The translations under genes and the position numbers were made by a program. A DNA stretch of 22,301 bases from Thermocladium sp. UBA166 (GTDB taxonomy: Archaea > Thermoproteota > Thermoprotei > Thermoproteales > Thermocladiaceae): NCBI GenBank assembly GCA_002508315.1, contig DAHE01000044.1, forward strand, positions 22,127-44,427, read 5' to 3'. The first letter of the stretch is position 1, and each line of letters opens with the position of its first letter. Below, piece by piece: positions 14,487 to 20,599 of the stretch. Under the pieces are notes generated by a model. That model saw nothing but the letters and a program-made list of their open reading frames with translations, did no database searches and was not told the DNA's origin.

Positions 14487-14792
14487 ATGTTTAGTGACGC
14501 CAAGGATTGGAGGAGGATGCTCATATGGCTGCTCGGCGGTTCTAGGGGTGGTTGGATGAGGTTTCAGATAATGCTGTCATTGAAGGAGAAGCCCATGAAT
14601 CCCAATCAATTAGCCAAGCACCTCGGCGTCAATTATAGAACCATTATATACCATCTCGAGATATTGGAGAGGCATGGCTTGGTGACTAGGACGAGTAAGG
14701 CATACGGGGTTCCCTACTTCTTAAGCGATTACGCTGAGAAAAACTGGGAAATAGTTATTAATGCAGTTAAGGCATCGAGGGGAGAGAAATGA
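14487..14792 (+). CDS. ArsR-like winged-helix transcriptional regulator
   Basis: 101 residues from ATG 14487 (GTG 14484 is adjacent and equally placed), about 29-32 nt after the TATA-like tttttaaaa at 14455-14463; in-frame ATGs at 14418 and 14439 exist, the latter served by a second A/T-rich element at 14404. The core is a winged helix of the archaeal 'one-gene, one membrane partner' type: WRRMLIWLLGGSRGGWMRF, then MNPNQLAKHLGVNYRTIIYHLEILERHGLV (recognition helix) and a wing. Its stop overlaps the start of a three-helix membrane protein by ATGA, so the two are co-translated. It lies next to paired TTGCAA motifs. Confidence 0.75.
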   Translation: MFSDAKDWRRMLIWLLGGSRGGWMRFQIMLSLKEKPMNPNQLAKHLGVNYRTIIYHLEILERHGLVTRTSKAYGVPYFLSDYAEKNWEIVINAVKASRGEK

Positions 14793-15070
14793 TAGGGATT
14801 TATTGGTTGGTGGATATAGCGTTGGTGATTGGGGACGTGGTGTTGGCTGGATTGATATCCCGCAATTACTACTCCATAGGCTTCACCAAGATAGGAAAAC
14901 TGCTCTTGTTCTTGTCCATAATCTTCCTAGTGCAGGGAATTGCAATGCTCATAGCGTACTCCAAATGGGCCATGATGGGCTACGATGAAACCATTGCCTT
15001 GCCGTCCCTGGTGATCACGGCAAGCAGTTTAATAGGAATGGTGCTCCTATACTACATATCAAGGATGTAA
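14789..15070 (+). CDS. Three-helix membrane protein paired with the winged-helix regulator
   Basis: 93 residues. Hydrophobic helices at about 4-24, 35-58 and 70-91 make it an integral membrane protein with almost no soluble part. It overlaps the regulator gene by four bases (ATGA), so translation is coupled. Pairs of a small winged-helix regulator and a short polytopic membrane protein recur in archaea. The membrane partner may control the regulator's location or act as a sensor, but this is inference. No family name is assigned. It converges on uL2. Confidence 0.65.
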   Translation: MIGIYWLVDIALVIGDVVLAGLISRNYYSIGFTKIGKLLLFLSIIFLVQGIAMLIAYSKWAMMGYDETIALPSLVITASSLIGMVLLYYISRM

Positions 15071-15094
15071 CTTCACTCGTTTTAATTATTTGGA

Positions 15095-15871
15095 TTACCG
15101 CGTCCTCTGAGCGGCTTGCCGCTGCTGTTGCTGCATCTGCGCCCTTACTCTCCTGCACCCCCTCCCGGTGCACATGGGCGCTATGAAGCCTACCTTCTGG
15201 CCAGGCGGTGCATTCCTGGGCACCGGGGTTCCGCCATGCTGGTGAGATCCGCCGCCGTGCGGGTGCGCGTACGCGCTCATTGCCTTGCCCCTCACCAGTG
15301 GGTACTTCCATGACTTGCTCTTGGCCAGGTGGTACTTTGCCCCTGCCTTTACCATGGGCTTCTCAGTCCTTCCGCCGCCGGCCACTATGCCCACAGTGGC
15401 TCTGGACCTGGAGTCCACGTCCACTATTATGCCGCTGGGTAACTGAATGCTGGTGAAGTTACCCTTATGCACCAACACCACAGCATATGATCCATTGGAT
15501 CTGGCATACTTACCGCCGTCTCCCGGCCGCTTCTCTATATTGGATATCATGGTGCCCTCCGGTATGAACTGCACTGGCATTATATTGCCCGTCTCTACCC
15601 TGGCTCCAGCCCCGAACTCTATTATCTTGCCTACGTATAATCCCTCCACGGCCGGCAGATACATATCCTTACCATCTTGGAGCACTACATGTGCCGCCGG
15701 CGAGAAGACGCCGCTTATGTGAATTAACTCCTTCACTACCCCGCGCTTGGCTTCCTTAAGCTGGGCCTCCTCATACCTAATATATCTTAGAGGAGCCTCG
15801 CGCCTCCATATGGGATTCCTAAACTGAGACCCTCCCCGTCCCCTTCTTTGCACCAGTATTCGCTTGCCCAC
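15095..15871 (-). CDS. rpl2: Large-subunit ribosomal protein uL2
   Basis: 258 residues beginning at GTG 15871 (MGKRILVQRRGRGG). The family features are clear: the OB-fold/SH3 body with GDGGKYARSNGSYAVVL, and the peptidyl-transferase-proximal AHPHGGGSHQHGG, whose His is the universally conserved HPHGGG histidine, then PPGQKVGFIAP and a basic Gln-rich tail. A TATA element tttttta (about 15903-15909 minus) lies about 35 nt upstream, and a short leader with GAGG precedes the GTG, so this gene is not leaderless. It stands alone, away from uL4, uL23 and uS19, with which it is grouped in most genomes. Confidence 0.96.
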   Translation of the reverse strand: MGKRILVQRRGRGGSQFRNPIWRREAPLRYIRYEEAQLKEAKRGVVKELIHISGVFSPAAHVVLQDGKDMYLPAVEGLYVGKIIEFGAGARVETGNIMPVQFIPEGTMISNIEKRPGDGGKYARSNGSYAVVLVHKGNFTSIQLPSGIIVDVDSRSRATVGIVAGGGRTEKPMVKAGAKYHLAKSKSWKYPLVRGKAMSAYAHPHGGGSHQHGGTPVPRNAPPGQKVGFIAPMCTGRGCRRVRAQMQQQQRQAAQRTR

Positions 15872-15960
15872 TTGTCCTCATAAGCCGATGCTGTGCATGG
15901 TTTAAAAAATTTGCCCTAATGGGCATTCGCCGCCTAGTTCGCCGCCCTTGCTTCCCCGCT

Positions 15961-15994
15961 TTAACACTATCCTGCAAATATATGTTAGTGTTAA
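15961..15994. promoter_or_regulatory. Perfect 9-bp inverted repeat, operator candidate
   Basis: ttaacacta (15961-15969) and tagtgttaa (15986-15994) are exact inverted copies with a 16-bp spacer, so the half-site centres are 25 bp apart. They lie just upstream of the TATA box (16005-16012) of the winged-helix gene at 16039 and in the divergent promoter region with uL2. The geometry is that of a dimeric DNA-binding protein operator. A role in repression or activation of either gene is inferred. Confidence 0.5.
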
Positions 15995-16004
15995 TATGCG
16001 ATAT

Positions 16005-16012
16005 TATTTATA
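16005..16012 (+). promoter_or_regulatory. TATA box of the winged-helix gene at 16039
   Basis: The sequence tatttata is centred about 31 nt before the ATG at 16039, leaving a leader of only about 4 nt. Confidence 0.6.
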
Positions 16013-16038
16013 AGCAATCAAGTGGTGAGCTTTTTTCC

Positions 16039-16428
16039 ATGGCTTCCTCTCAGGTCCAGAGGCAGGTAGTGGCGGTCGCCGCTATGGACGCGAGAAACAT
16101 AAAAATATATGTACTGCAAGTCATGAAGGACTTAGTGGTAAACTCGCGGGGCCGCCTGGTCACCTTGAGGCCCAGCAAGTTAGCTCAGGACATCAGCATG
16201 AGGAGCAGGAAATCGCCCAGGGCAGAGAGCGTCGTGATAAGGAATTTCCTGGAGGAGTTAGTGGAGAAGGGCTTGATAAAGGTGGTGAAGCGCAGCGCGA
16301 GGGGAAAGGTTTACGGCGTGTACAGGGAGTCTGATCTATGGAAGATGCTGATTGGATATCAACCACGAAGCATATTGAGCATAGTGGAGTCGGTGGAGAG
16401 CGAGGAGGAAGCGGCTGGGCAAGCATAG
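16039..16428 (+). CDS. Winged-helix DNA-binding protein, unassigned
   Basis: 129 residues from ATG 16039, fixed by the TATA box; the frame is open further upstream but contains the inverted repeat and promoter. Helix DARNIKIYVLQVMKDLVVNS is followed by a helix-turn-helix (LRPSKLAQDISMRS...) and then SVVIRNFLEELVEKGLIKVVKR and a wing RGKVYGVYR, so it is a small winged-helix domain (about 15-105) with an acidic C-terminal tail. It resembles the eS25/transcription-regulator winged-helix group in shape, but I do not see eS25 signatures. A chromatin or regulator role is possible. A 9-bp inverted repeat lies in its promoter, suggesting autoregulation. Confidence 0.7.
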   Translation: MASSQVQRQVVAVAAMDARNIKIYVLQVMKDLVVNSRGRLVTLRPSKLAQDISMRSRKSPRAESVVIRNFLEELVEKGLIKVVKRSARGKVYGVYRESDLWKMLIGYQPRSILSIVESVESEEEAAGQA

Positions 16429-16499
16429 CTCCAGCGCTGGCATTTTAAGAACAATAAAAACCAATCATGGCAGTTTGAAGATAATGGAATTATGGAAAC

Positions 16500-16508
16500 A
16501 TTTAAATT
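16500..16508 (+). promoter_or_regulatory. TATA box of the ThiN-regulator leader
   Basis: The sequence atttaaatt begins about 29-30 nt before the A at 16530. It is the only clear promoter before the ThiN-domain regulator at 16705, so the transcript should carry a leader of about 175 nt. Confidence 0.6.
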
Positions 16509-16529
16509 TCAGCTTCCATAACGGCATCA

Positions 16530-16697
16530 ATGCTGACCATTCCGAAATGGATGGATCCACTCATTGATTCATGTGCGGAGGGATCTTGGATCCACTGCCT
16601 GAATCATCATTATTCTTTCCGGATCGCCATGTGGCGAGATTTCCCTCGTTGCGCAGCCATGGATCATGTTATGGCGATCCATGTGGCGGGTCTCTAA
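16530..16697 (+). CDS. Candidate 55-residue leader ORF (low confidence)
   Basis: An ATG at 16530, exactly at the predicted transcript start, opens a 55-codon frame ending in TAA at 16697, 7 nt before the GTG of the downstream gene. The peptide has three Trp, three Cys (C15, C23, C43), and many His and Met, and no known domain. The frame may be a real leaderless leader peptide or it may just cross a structured RNA by chance, because the same bases form several hairpins. The pattern of codons is constrained by the hairpins rather than looking protein-like. Confidence 0.3.
   Translation: MLTIPKWMDPLIDSCAEGSWIHCLNHHYSFRIAMWRDFPRCAAMDHVMAIHVAGL
16565..16683 (+). ncRNA. Hairpin-rich leader RNA before the HTH-ThiN gene
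   Basis: At least three stem regions lie in order. TGATTCA (16565-16571) pairs with TGAATCA (16600-16606) and encloses an inner ggatc/gatcc hairpin (16581-16593). tcgcc/ggcga (16624-16637) is closed by an ATGT tetraloop. CATGGATC (16658-16665) pairs with GATCCATG (16676-16683). In a genome region where most messages are leaderless, a folded leader of about 175 nt is exceptional and suggests a cis-regulatory RNA. Alternatively the repeats are operator sites. No known riboswitch consensus, TPP included, is visible. Confidence 0.35.
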
Positions 16698-16704
16698 GTG
16701 AGCG

Positions 16705-17646
16705 GTGATCATCACGTCATTAGACACTGGGTTGGAATTTCTATCGGATCACGTCTTGAGGGTGGTCAAGGGCGAAGTGGCTTGGAGGCTATATAGGGCT
16801 GGCTATACTCAGCTCAACATATCCAGGTTATTGGGGGTCACCCAGCCCATGGTTAACAAGATAATATCCAGCCATGACGAGCTACGCAATAGGGCGGCTG
16901 CGGAGGGCTTGGATTTAATGGATATAGACTCCATGGCGGGCATAGCGGTGTCCTTGGTTATTGACGGCAAGGTTCAAGAGGCTCTGGAGTACCTCACCAA
17001 TAAATCATTGCTGAATCTATCTCGCTTGGATTATTGCAGCTCGCATAGGCAGGTGAACCCCAGGATACCGTCCAATTGCAGGGCCTGTGAGTTAATACTA
17101 AGCCCTAGGGACGTCGTGATAAGGAACCTAGTTTCGGCTATCAGCGAGATAGAGGGTAATGAGGCGTTCGCCAGGCTAGTGCCTAGGGTTTTGATGAACA
17201 TAGCGGAGTCTATTCCGAATCCTAGGAATGAGATGGACATAGCTGCCGTGCCGGGCAGGATAGGCTTGGAGCGAGGCAGGCCTAGGGCATGGGGCGTTCC
17301 AGCGTATGGGGTAAGCACTCATCTGGGTAGGGTGATGCTAGAGGTGGGTAGGCATAGGTCTAGGATTAGGGCCGTTGCATCGATAAGATACGACAAAGAA
17401 ATAGAGGAGTCTTTGAGGATGGCCAGTCTCAAGTACTCAGTCATAGCCCACCCATCAGCCCCGAACGAGGATGAGGTGATAAAGTCAGTTGCGGAGGAGG
17501 CGTCATCTAAGGATATCGATGCCGTGGTGGATCTGGGGGGTTTCGGTATGGAGCCGATAACTTACGTGTTTGGCGGGGATTCACTGGATGTGATCTATAA
17601 GCTGAAGAGGATCTTGGATAATCTCGCTAAACCCCCCAGTTCCTAA
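16705..17646 (+). CDS. HTH-ThiN regulator (ThiR-like) of thiamin metabolism
   Basis: 313 residues from GTG 16705. Residues about 25-55 are a helix-turn-helix of the XRE type (YTQLNISRLLGVTQPMVNKIIS). A middle part carries C111-x2-H ... C125-x2-C128, a possible metal site. Residues about 150-305 are the ThiN fold: MDIAAVPGRIG, GRPRAWGVPAYGVSTHLGRVML, RAVASIRYD and VVDLGGFGMEP. ThiN is a thiamin-phosphate synthase fold. Fused to HTH it acts in archaea as a thiamin-phosphate-sensing repressor (ThiR). Whether this copy also keeps enzymatic activity cannot be told. It has a structured leader of about 175 nt, so it may be controlled at that level; it converges with the prenyl synthase, 9 bp apart. 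Confidence 0.85.
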   Translation: MIITSLDTGLEFLSDHVLRVVKGEVAWRLYRAGYTQLNISRLLGVTQPMVNKIISSHDELRNRAAAEGLDLMDIDSMAGIAVSLVIDGKVQEALEYLTNKSLLNLSRLDYCSSHRQVNPRIPSNCRACELILSPRDVVIRNLVSAISEIEGNEAFARLVPRVLMNIAESIPNPRNEMDIAAVPGRIGLERGRPRAWGVPAYGVSTHLGRVMLEVGRHRSRIRAVASIRYDKEIEESLRMASLKYSVIAHPSAPNEDEVIKSVAEEASSKDIDAVVDLGGFGMEPITYVFGGDSLDVIYKLKRILDNLAKPPSS

Positions 17647-17655
17647 TCCCCACAG

Positions 17656-18525
17656 CTATGCATTGCCTGCTTGATTATGCCTGTCGGTCTCCAGCCGTAG
17701 GAACGATATCAGCTCCACGAATTCGCCATTATTTGATGCGAATATGCTCTTCGCCAGCTCAATGCTTTCATCTAAGTATTTGTTCAGTATGGCAATGGCC
17801 TCCCCCGCCCCCTTGCCCAGCAGCTCCACTATATTGAGGCCCGTGCCCGTGGCCTCGGGGTTCTGCTCGTCAAGGCCTAGGTTATCTATTATATCGTCTC
17901 TGATCTGGTATGCTATTCCCATGAGGTTCCCGAGCTTCCTTAGCTTGGTTATGGAGTCCTTATCGGCGTTAGCCATGTATCCCCCTATTACTAACGCGGC
18001 CTCTATTAGGGATGATGTTTTATAGGAAACCATCTTGAGGTAGTCATTTATTGTTGCTTTCTTGGCGTATTTATACTCCACTTCATATGATTGGCCGATG
18101 GATAGCTTTATCGATGCATTCACTAACTCGAACACCACTTTCTTGTCGGACATTATTGCATACTCTATTGATTTCGCTATCACTAAATCGCTTGCAAGCA
18201 TGGTGTTCTCGAGACCGAACATGTGGAAGGGAGTGCTCGTTCCTCTCCTCATGATATGGCCATCCATTATGTCGTCCTGCAACAGGGATGCTATGTGGAC
18301 CAGTTCCACAGCTATGGCTGGCTTTATGGCGTTGGAGACGTTTCCCCCTAATGAGTGGGTCGTCAGCATTGTTAACATGGGCCTTATCATCTTACCCCTG
18401 TTCATCAAGTAATGCCGCACCGTGTTCTTCAACGCCTCCGGCATGTCTATTTCTGAGAATACTCTTTCTAATTCGTCTGACACGGCGTTTAATCCATTTA
18501 ACACGGTTTCCGGCAATGATATCAT
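17656..18525 (-). CDS. Trans-polyprenyl diphosphate synthase
   Basis: 289 residues of the all-alpha isoprenyl diphosphate synthase fold. The first Asp-rich motif is D84-D-I-M-D88 in LLQDDIMD, the second R209-D-D-I-I-D214; NRGKMIRP (42-49) and MRRGTSTPF (92-100) bind the substrate diphosphate, and K169-T170 is the conserved Lys-Thr. All residues needed for activity are present. The residue five before the first motif is Ala79 (IASLLQDD), not the aromatic residue that stops type I archaeal GGPP synthases at C20, so a longer product (C25 or more, for ether lipids or a quinone tail) is possible. A TATA element lies at about 18556-18562 (minus). Confidence 0.9.
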   Translation of the reverse strand: MISLPETVLNGLNAVSDELERVFSEIDMPEALKNTVRHYLMNRGKMIRPMLTMLTTHSLGGNVSNAIKPAIAVELVHIASLLQDDIMDGHIMRRGTSTPFHMFGLENTMLASDLVIAKSIEYAIMSDKKVVFELVNASIKLSIGQSYEVEYKYAKKATINDYLKMVSYKTSSLIEAALVIGGYMANADKDSITKLRKLGNLMGIAYQIRDDIIDNLGLDEQNPEATGTGLNIVELLGKGAGEAIAILNKYLDESIELAKSIFASNNGEFVELISFLRLETDRHNQAGNA

Positions 18526-18699
18526 TACTATTGGCTACCCTACTTTCGTCAATGGTAAATAAGCTTTTCCACGTAACCCAACTATAGCAGCGCTTCATGG
18601 ATAGATAATTAGGATTGAGCAGATGTCTTGGGCGTCAAGTCCCGCTTCTCCAAAAGCTGAATAATGTTTATTTAGATACCCGGTTGGGCTGTATGGCCA

Positions 18700-19578
18700 A
18701 TGAAGCACAGGTGGCTGCTTTACTTGGCGGCGCCGTTGATGGACATGATAATGGGCTCGGCGTTAACAGCAGGCCTTGTATCGGTGCACGTTACCTACGT
18801 TCCATCGGGTCCCCCATTCAAACAAAGCAACACAGTTCAATCCGGGATATATAATATTTTGATAATTGTGATATTGATGGTGACCATGACGGCAATAATA
18901 TATGCATTGATAAGATATGGCAAGATCAAGCTATTCACCGCTATGAAGGCCGCGCTGATAACCATTATGGTCTTCTCCATGGTTACATTCTTCACCAGCG
19001 TGTTCGGCTACTTGTACGACATACCACTGCTTAACAACGCGTATGCCCTATATGTACTCATAACTATCTTGTCTGCATTAATGGTATATTGCGCCTTAGC
19101 CAGGGAGGGCTTGTGCAGCACGGTTAGCATAACACTATATAGCGCAATGGCAGGAACGATACTGTCCATAACATTCCCGCCTCTTACCTTGCTGATACTA
19201 CCAATAGCCCTGATAGTATACGATATAGTGATGGTATACAAGGGCCTGCTCGGCAAGTTAGTCTCATCCAGTGGGGAAGAGGAGAGGCGGGAAAAAAGGA
19301 ACGTGTTGAAGGGGTTAATGGTGGACATCGGGGATCTAGGTCTGGGAGTGGGCGATTTAGTGATTTACTCCATGATAGCCAGCTTGGATGTACTGGTCTC
19401 GTCCGGCCTGGGTCCCTTAGTGACTGCCGCTGCCGTGCTGGGATCCATGGCATGCGTCTCGTCCGGCTTGATCATAACAATAGAGGTATTACTACCAAAG
19501 AAGGGATACGCGCCGGCCCTCCCGATACCGGTGGCGTTGGGCCTAATCCCGTTTATAATCGTTATACTCCTTGGATGA
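18700..19578 (+). CDS. Presenilin/signal-peptide-peptidase-type intramembrane aspartyl protease
   Basis: 292 residues, about nine membrane helices. The three diagnostic motifs are in order: Y174-D175 in LIVYDIVMVY, the GxGD motif G216-V-G-D219 in LGLGVGDLVIYS, and P272-A-L274 in APALPIP. This is the archaeal branch of the GxGD family (peptidase family A22), which cuts helices of membrane substrates inside the bilayer. The natural substrates in archaea are unknown. The loop 190-205 (SSSGEEERREKR) is the usual polar cytoplasmic loop between the YD and GxGD helices. Start ATG 18700 follows a TATA element (tttattta, 18667-18674). It is divergent from the prenyl synthase. Confidence 0.9.
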   Translation: MKHRWLLYLAAPLMDMIMGSALTAGLVSVHVTYVPSGPPFKQSNTVQSGIYNILIIVILMVTMTAIIYALIRYGKIKLFTAMKAALITIMVFSMVTFFTSVFGYLYDIPLLNNAYALYVLITILSALMVYCALAREGLCSTVSITLYSAMAGTILSITFPPLTLLILPIALIVYDIVMVYKGLLGKLVSSSGEEERREKRNVLKGLMVDIGDLGLGVGDLVIYSMIASLDVLVSSGLGPLVTAAAVLGSMACVSSGLIITIEVLLPKKGYAPALPIPVALGLIPFIIVILLG

Positions 19579-19634
19579 TAATAACGAATTGAAGTACTCC
19601 AAGCGCTCTTTGTTGAGGGGGTGACTCCGTATTA

Positions 19635-19682
19635 TGGGGATCCAAGGGTTGTCTCCGAAACTTTCGATTTTCATTATCCCCA
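19635..19682. other. Inverted repeat downstream of the presenilin-type gene
   Basis: tggggat (19635-19641) and atcccca (19676-19682) are exact inverted copies 34 bp apart in the 182-bp gap between the protease gene and the zinc-ribbon gene. It may fold at the 3' end of the protease message or be chance; there is no T-run typical of an archaeal terminator directly after it. Confidence 0.25.
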
Positions 19683-19730
19683 ATACCAAGCAAGCTAATA
19701 TTTATCCATAATGGTTAAAATAGATGTGTG

Positions 19731-19738
19731 TATTATAA
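19731..19738 (+). promoter_or_regulatory. TATA box of the zinc-ribbon gene
   Basis: The sequence tattataa starts exactly 30 nt before the ATG at 19761, which supports that start and a leaderless message. Confidence 0.6.
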
Positions 19739-19760
19739 ACAGTAATGGCAAGCAGAAAAC

Positions 19761-19991
19761 ATGGAGATGGGAACAAGCTACGTATGCCCTTCATGCGGAA
19801 AAGCCAACTTAGTGCTGGCCGAGAACCCCATTTCCCTCACCCTATACTGCCCACGCTGCGGCGCTCACTCATCCATCAGCAAGAGAAGCGTGATAAGGGG
19901 ATACGTGGACTACGAGAACGGCGTATTCAAGTGGACGGAGGCCATGAGTTACATATATGCCTCAATAGCTACCATAGGACAAAAAGGCTAG
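19761..19991 (+). CDS. Small zinc-ribbon protein
   Basis: 76 residues. Two Cys-Pro-x-Cys-Gly knuckles, C9-C12 and C30-C33, form a zinc ribbon. The remaining part (40-76) is a short strand-rich tail with RGYVDYENGVFKWTEAMSYIYASI and no recognisable partner domain. Such stand-alone ribbons occur in archaeal transcription and translation factors, but this one cannot be assigned. The ATG at 19767 is a possible alternative start. The gene converges with the unknown gene at 19988, sharing a CTAG stop tetranucleotide. Confidence 0.65.
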   Translation: MEMGTSYVCPSCGKANLVLAENPISLTLYCPRCGAHSSISKRSVIRGYVDYENGVFKWTEAMSYIYASIATIGQKG

Positions 19992-20473
19992 GGAAAAACC
20001 AAGCTAACGCTCCTCAACCTGCCCGTATCAAGTAAAGGTGCGCTGGACACCAAGTTAAAGCCTCTCCTCGCCTCAATTGGGGATAACAACACGTAGAGCC
20101 TCTCCACGGGGTAATCAAGCAAATCTAAGTTAGGGGACATGGATGAGATGAATAATCCATCCACGACCAAGGACGAAGCCTCCCCTTTCATTAGGTGAAT
20201 CGCCACCCTATCCACGTACCTTTTTACGTTAGACAGCGTAAACAAGGATACCCCCGAGGGAATTATTACCTCCACGCCGTTAGAGTTAATGAACCTAAGC
20301 AGGCCGGAGCTGTAAAGCAAGTTCCTGATGAACTTAGCATCGACGTAGACCGCCTTCACGCAGTCCCGCATAGTGTTCAATAAGTGCTCGTTCATGATAG
20401 ACAGGAAATTCGTTGCAACACCATCGAAGCCAGGACTACACTCAATGCCCAGCTTCAATCGCTTGACATCCAT
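19988..20473 (-). CDS. Hypothetical protein upstream-linked to pheT strand
   Basis: 161 residues, unknown family. It appears to be an alpha/beta soluble protein: strands LGIECSPG, KAVYVDAKFI, VEVIIPSG, SSLVVDGLFIS and ERLYVLLSP alternate with helices. A central KAVYVDAKFIRNLLYSSGL and the last segment APLLDTGRLRSVSLVFP have no parallel I know. The start ATG is fixed by an upstream stop codon in frame. It lies 126 bp downstream of pheT on the same strand, so it may be read through, or be served by a weak TATA-like element gaaaatg about 27 nt upstream. The stop codon is shared as CTAG with the convergent zinc-ribbon gene. Confidence 0.55.
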   Translation of the reverse strand: MDVKRLKLGIECSPGFDGVATNFLSIMNEHLLNTMRDCVKAVYVDAKFIRNLLYSSGLLRFINSNGVEVIIPSGVSLFTLSNVKRYVDRVAIHLMKGEASSLVVDGLFISSMSPNLDLLDYPVERLYVLLSPIEARRGFNLVSSAPLLDTGRLRSVSLVFP

Positions 20474-20599
20474 GCAATCAATCCCCGCTCATTTTCGGAA
20501 GGTACTTGAGGAGGTGGAAGCAATCTGCTGCATCTATGTATGGATCGGGCCCGGGGATCCACGAACGCAGCGGAGCGGATCACCTCGATCTTGGCCTCC

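Noticed and set aside
16039..16428. Ribosomal protein eS25
   Set aside because: Size and winged-helix shape are similar, but the conserved eS25 segments are not visible and a regulator-like operator lies upstream.
16500..16705. TPP riboswitch before the ThiN regulator
   Set aside because: The conserved CUGAGA and GAUAAUGCC-like segments of the TPP aptamer are not present.
20474..20599. GC-rich gap between pheT and the unknown gene as a tRNA or other RNA gene
   Set aside because: No cloverleaf, T-loop or C/D box pattern could be found; only scattered GATC/GGATCC palindromes.
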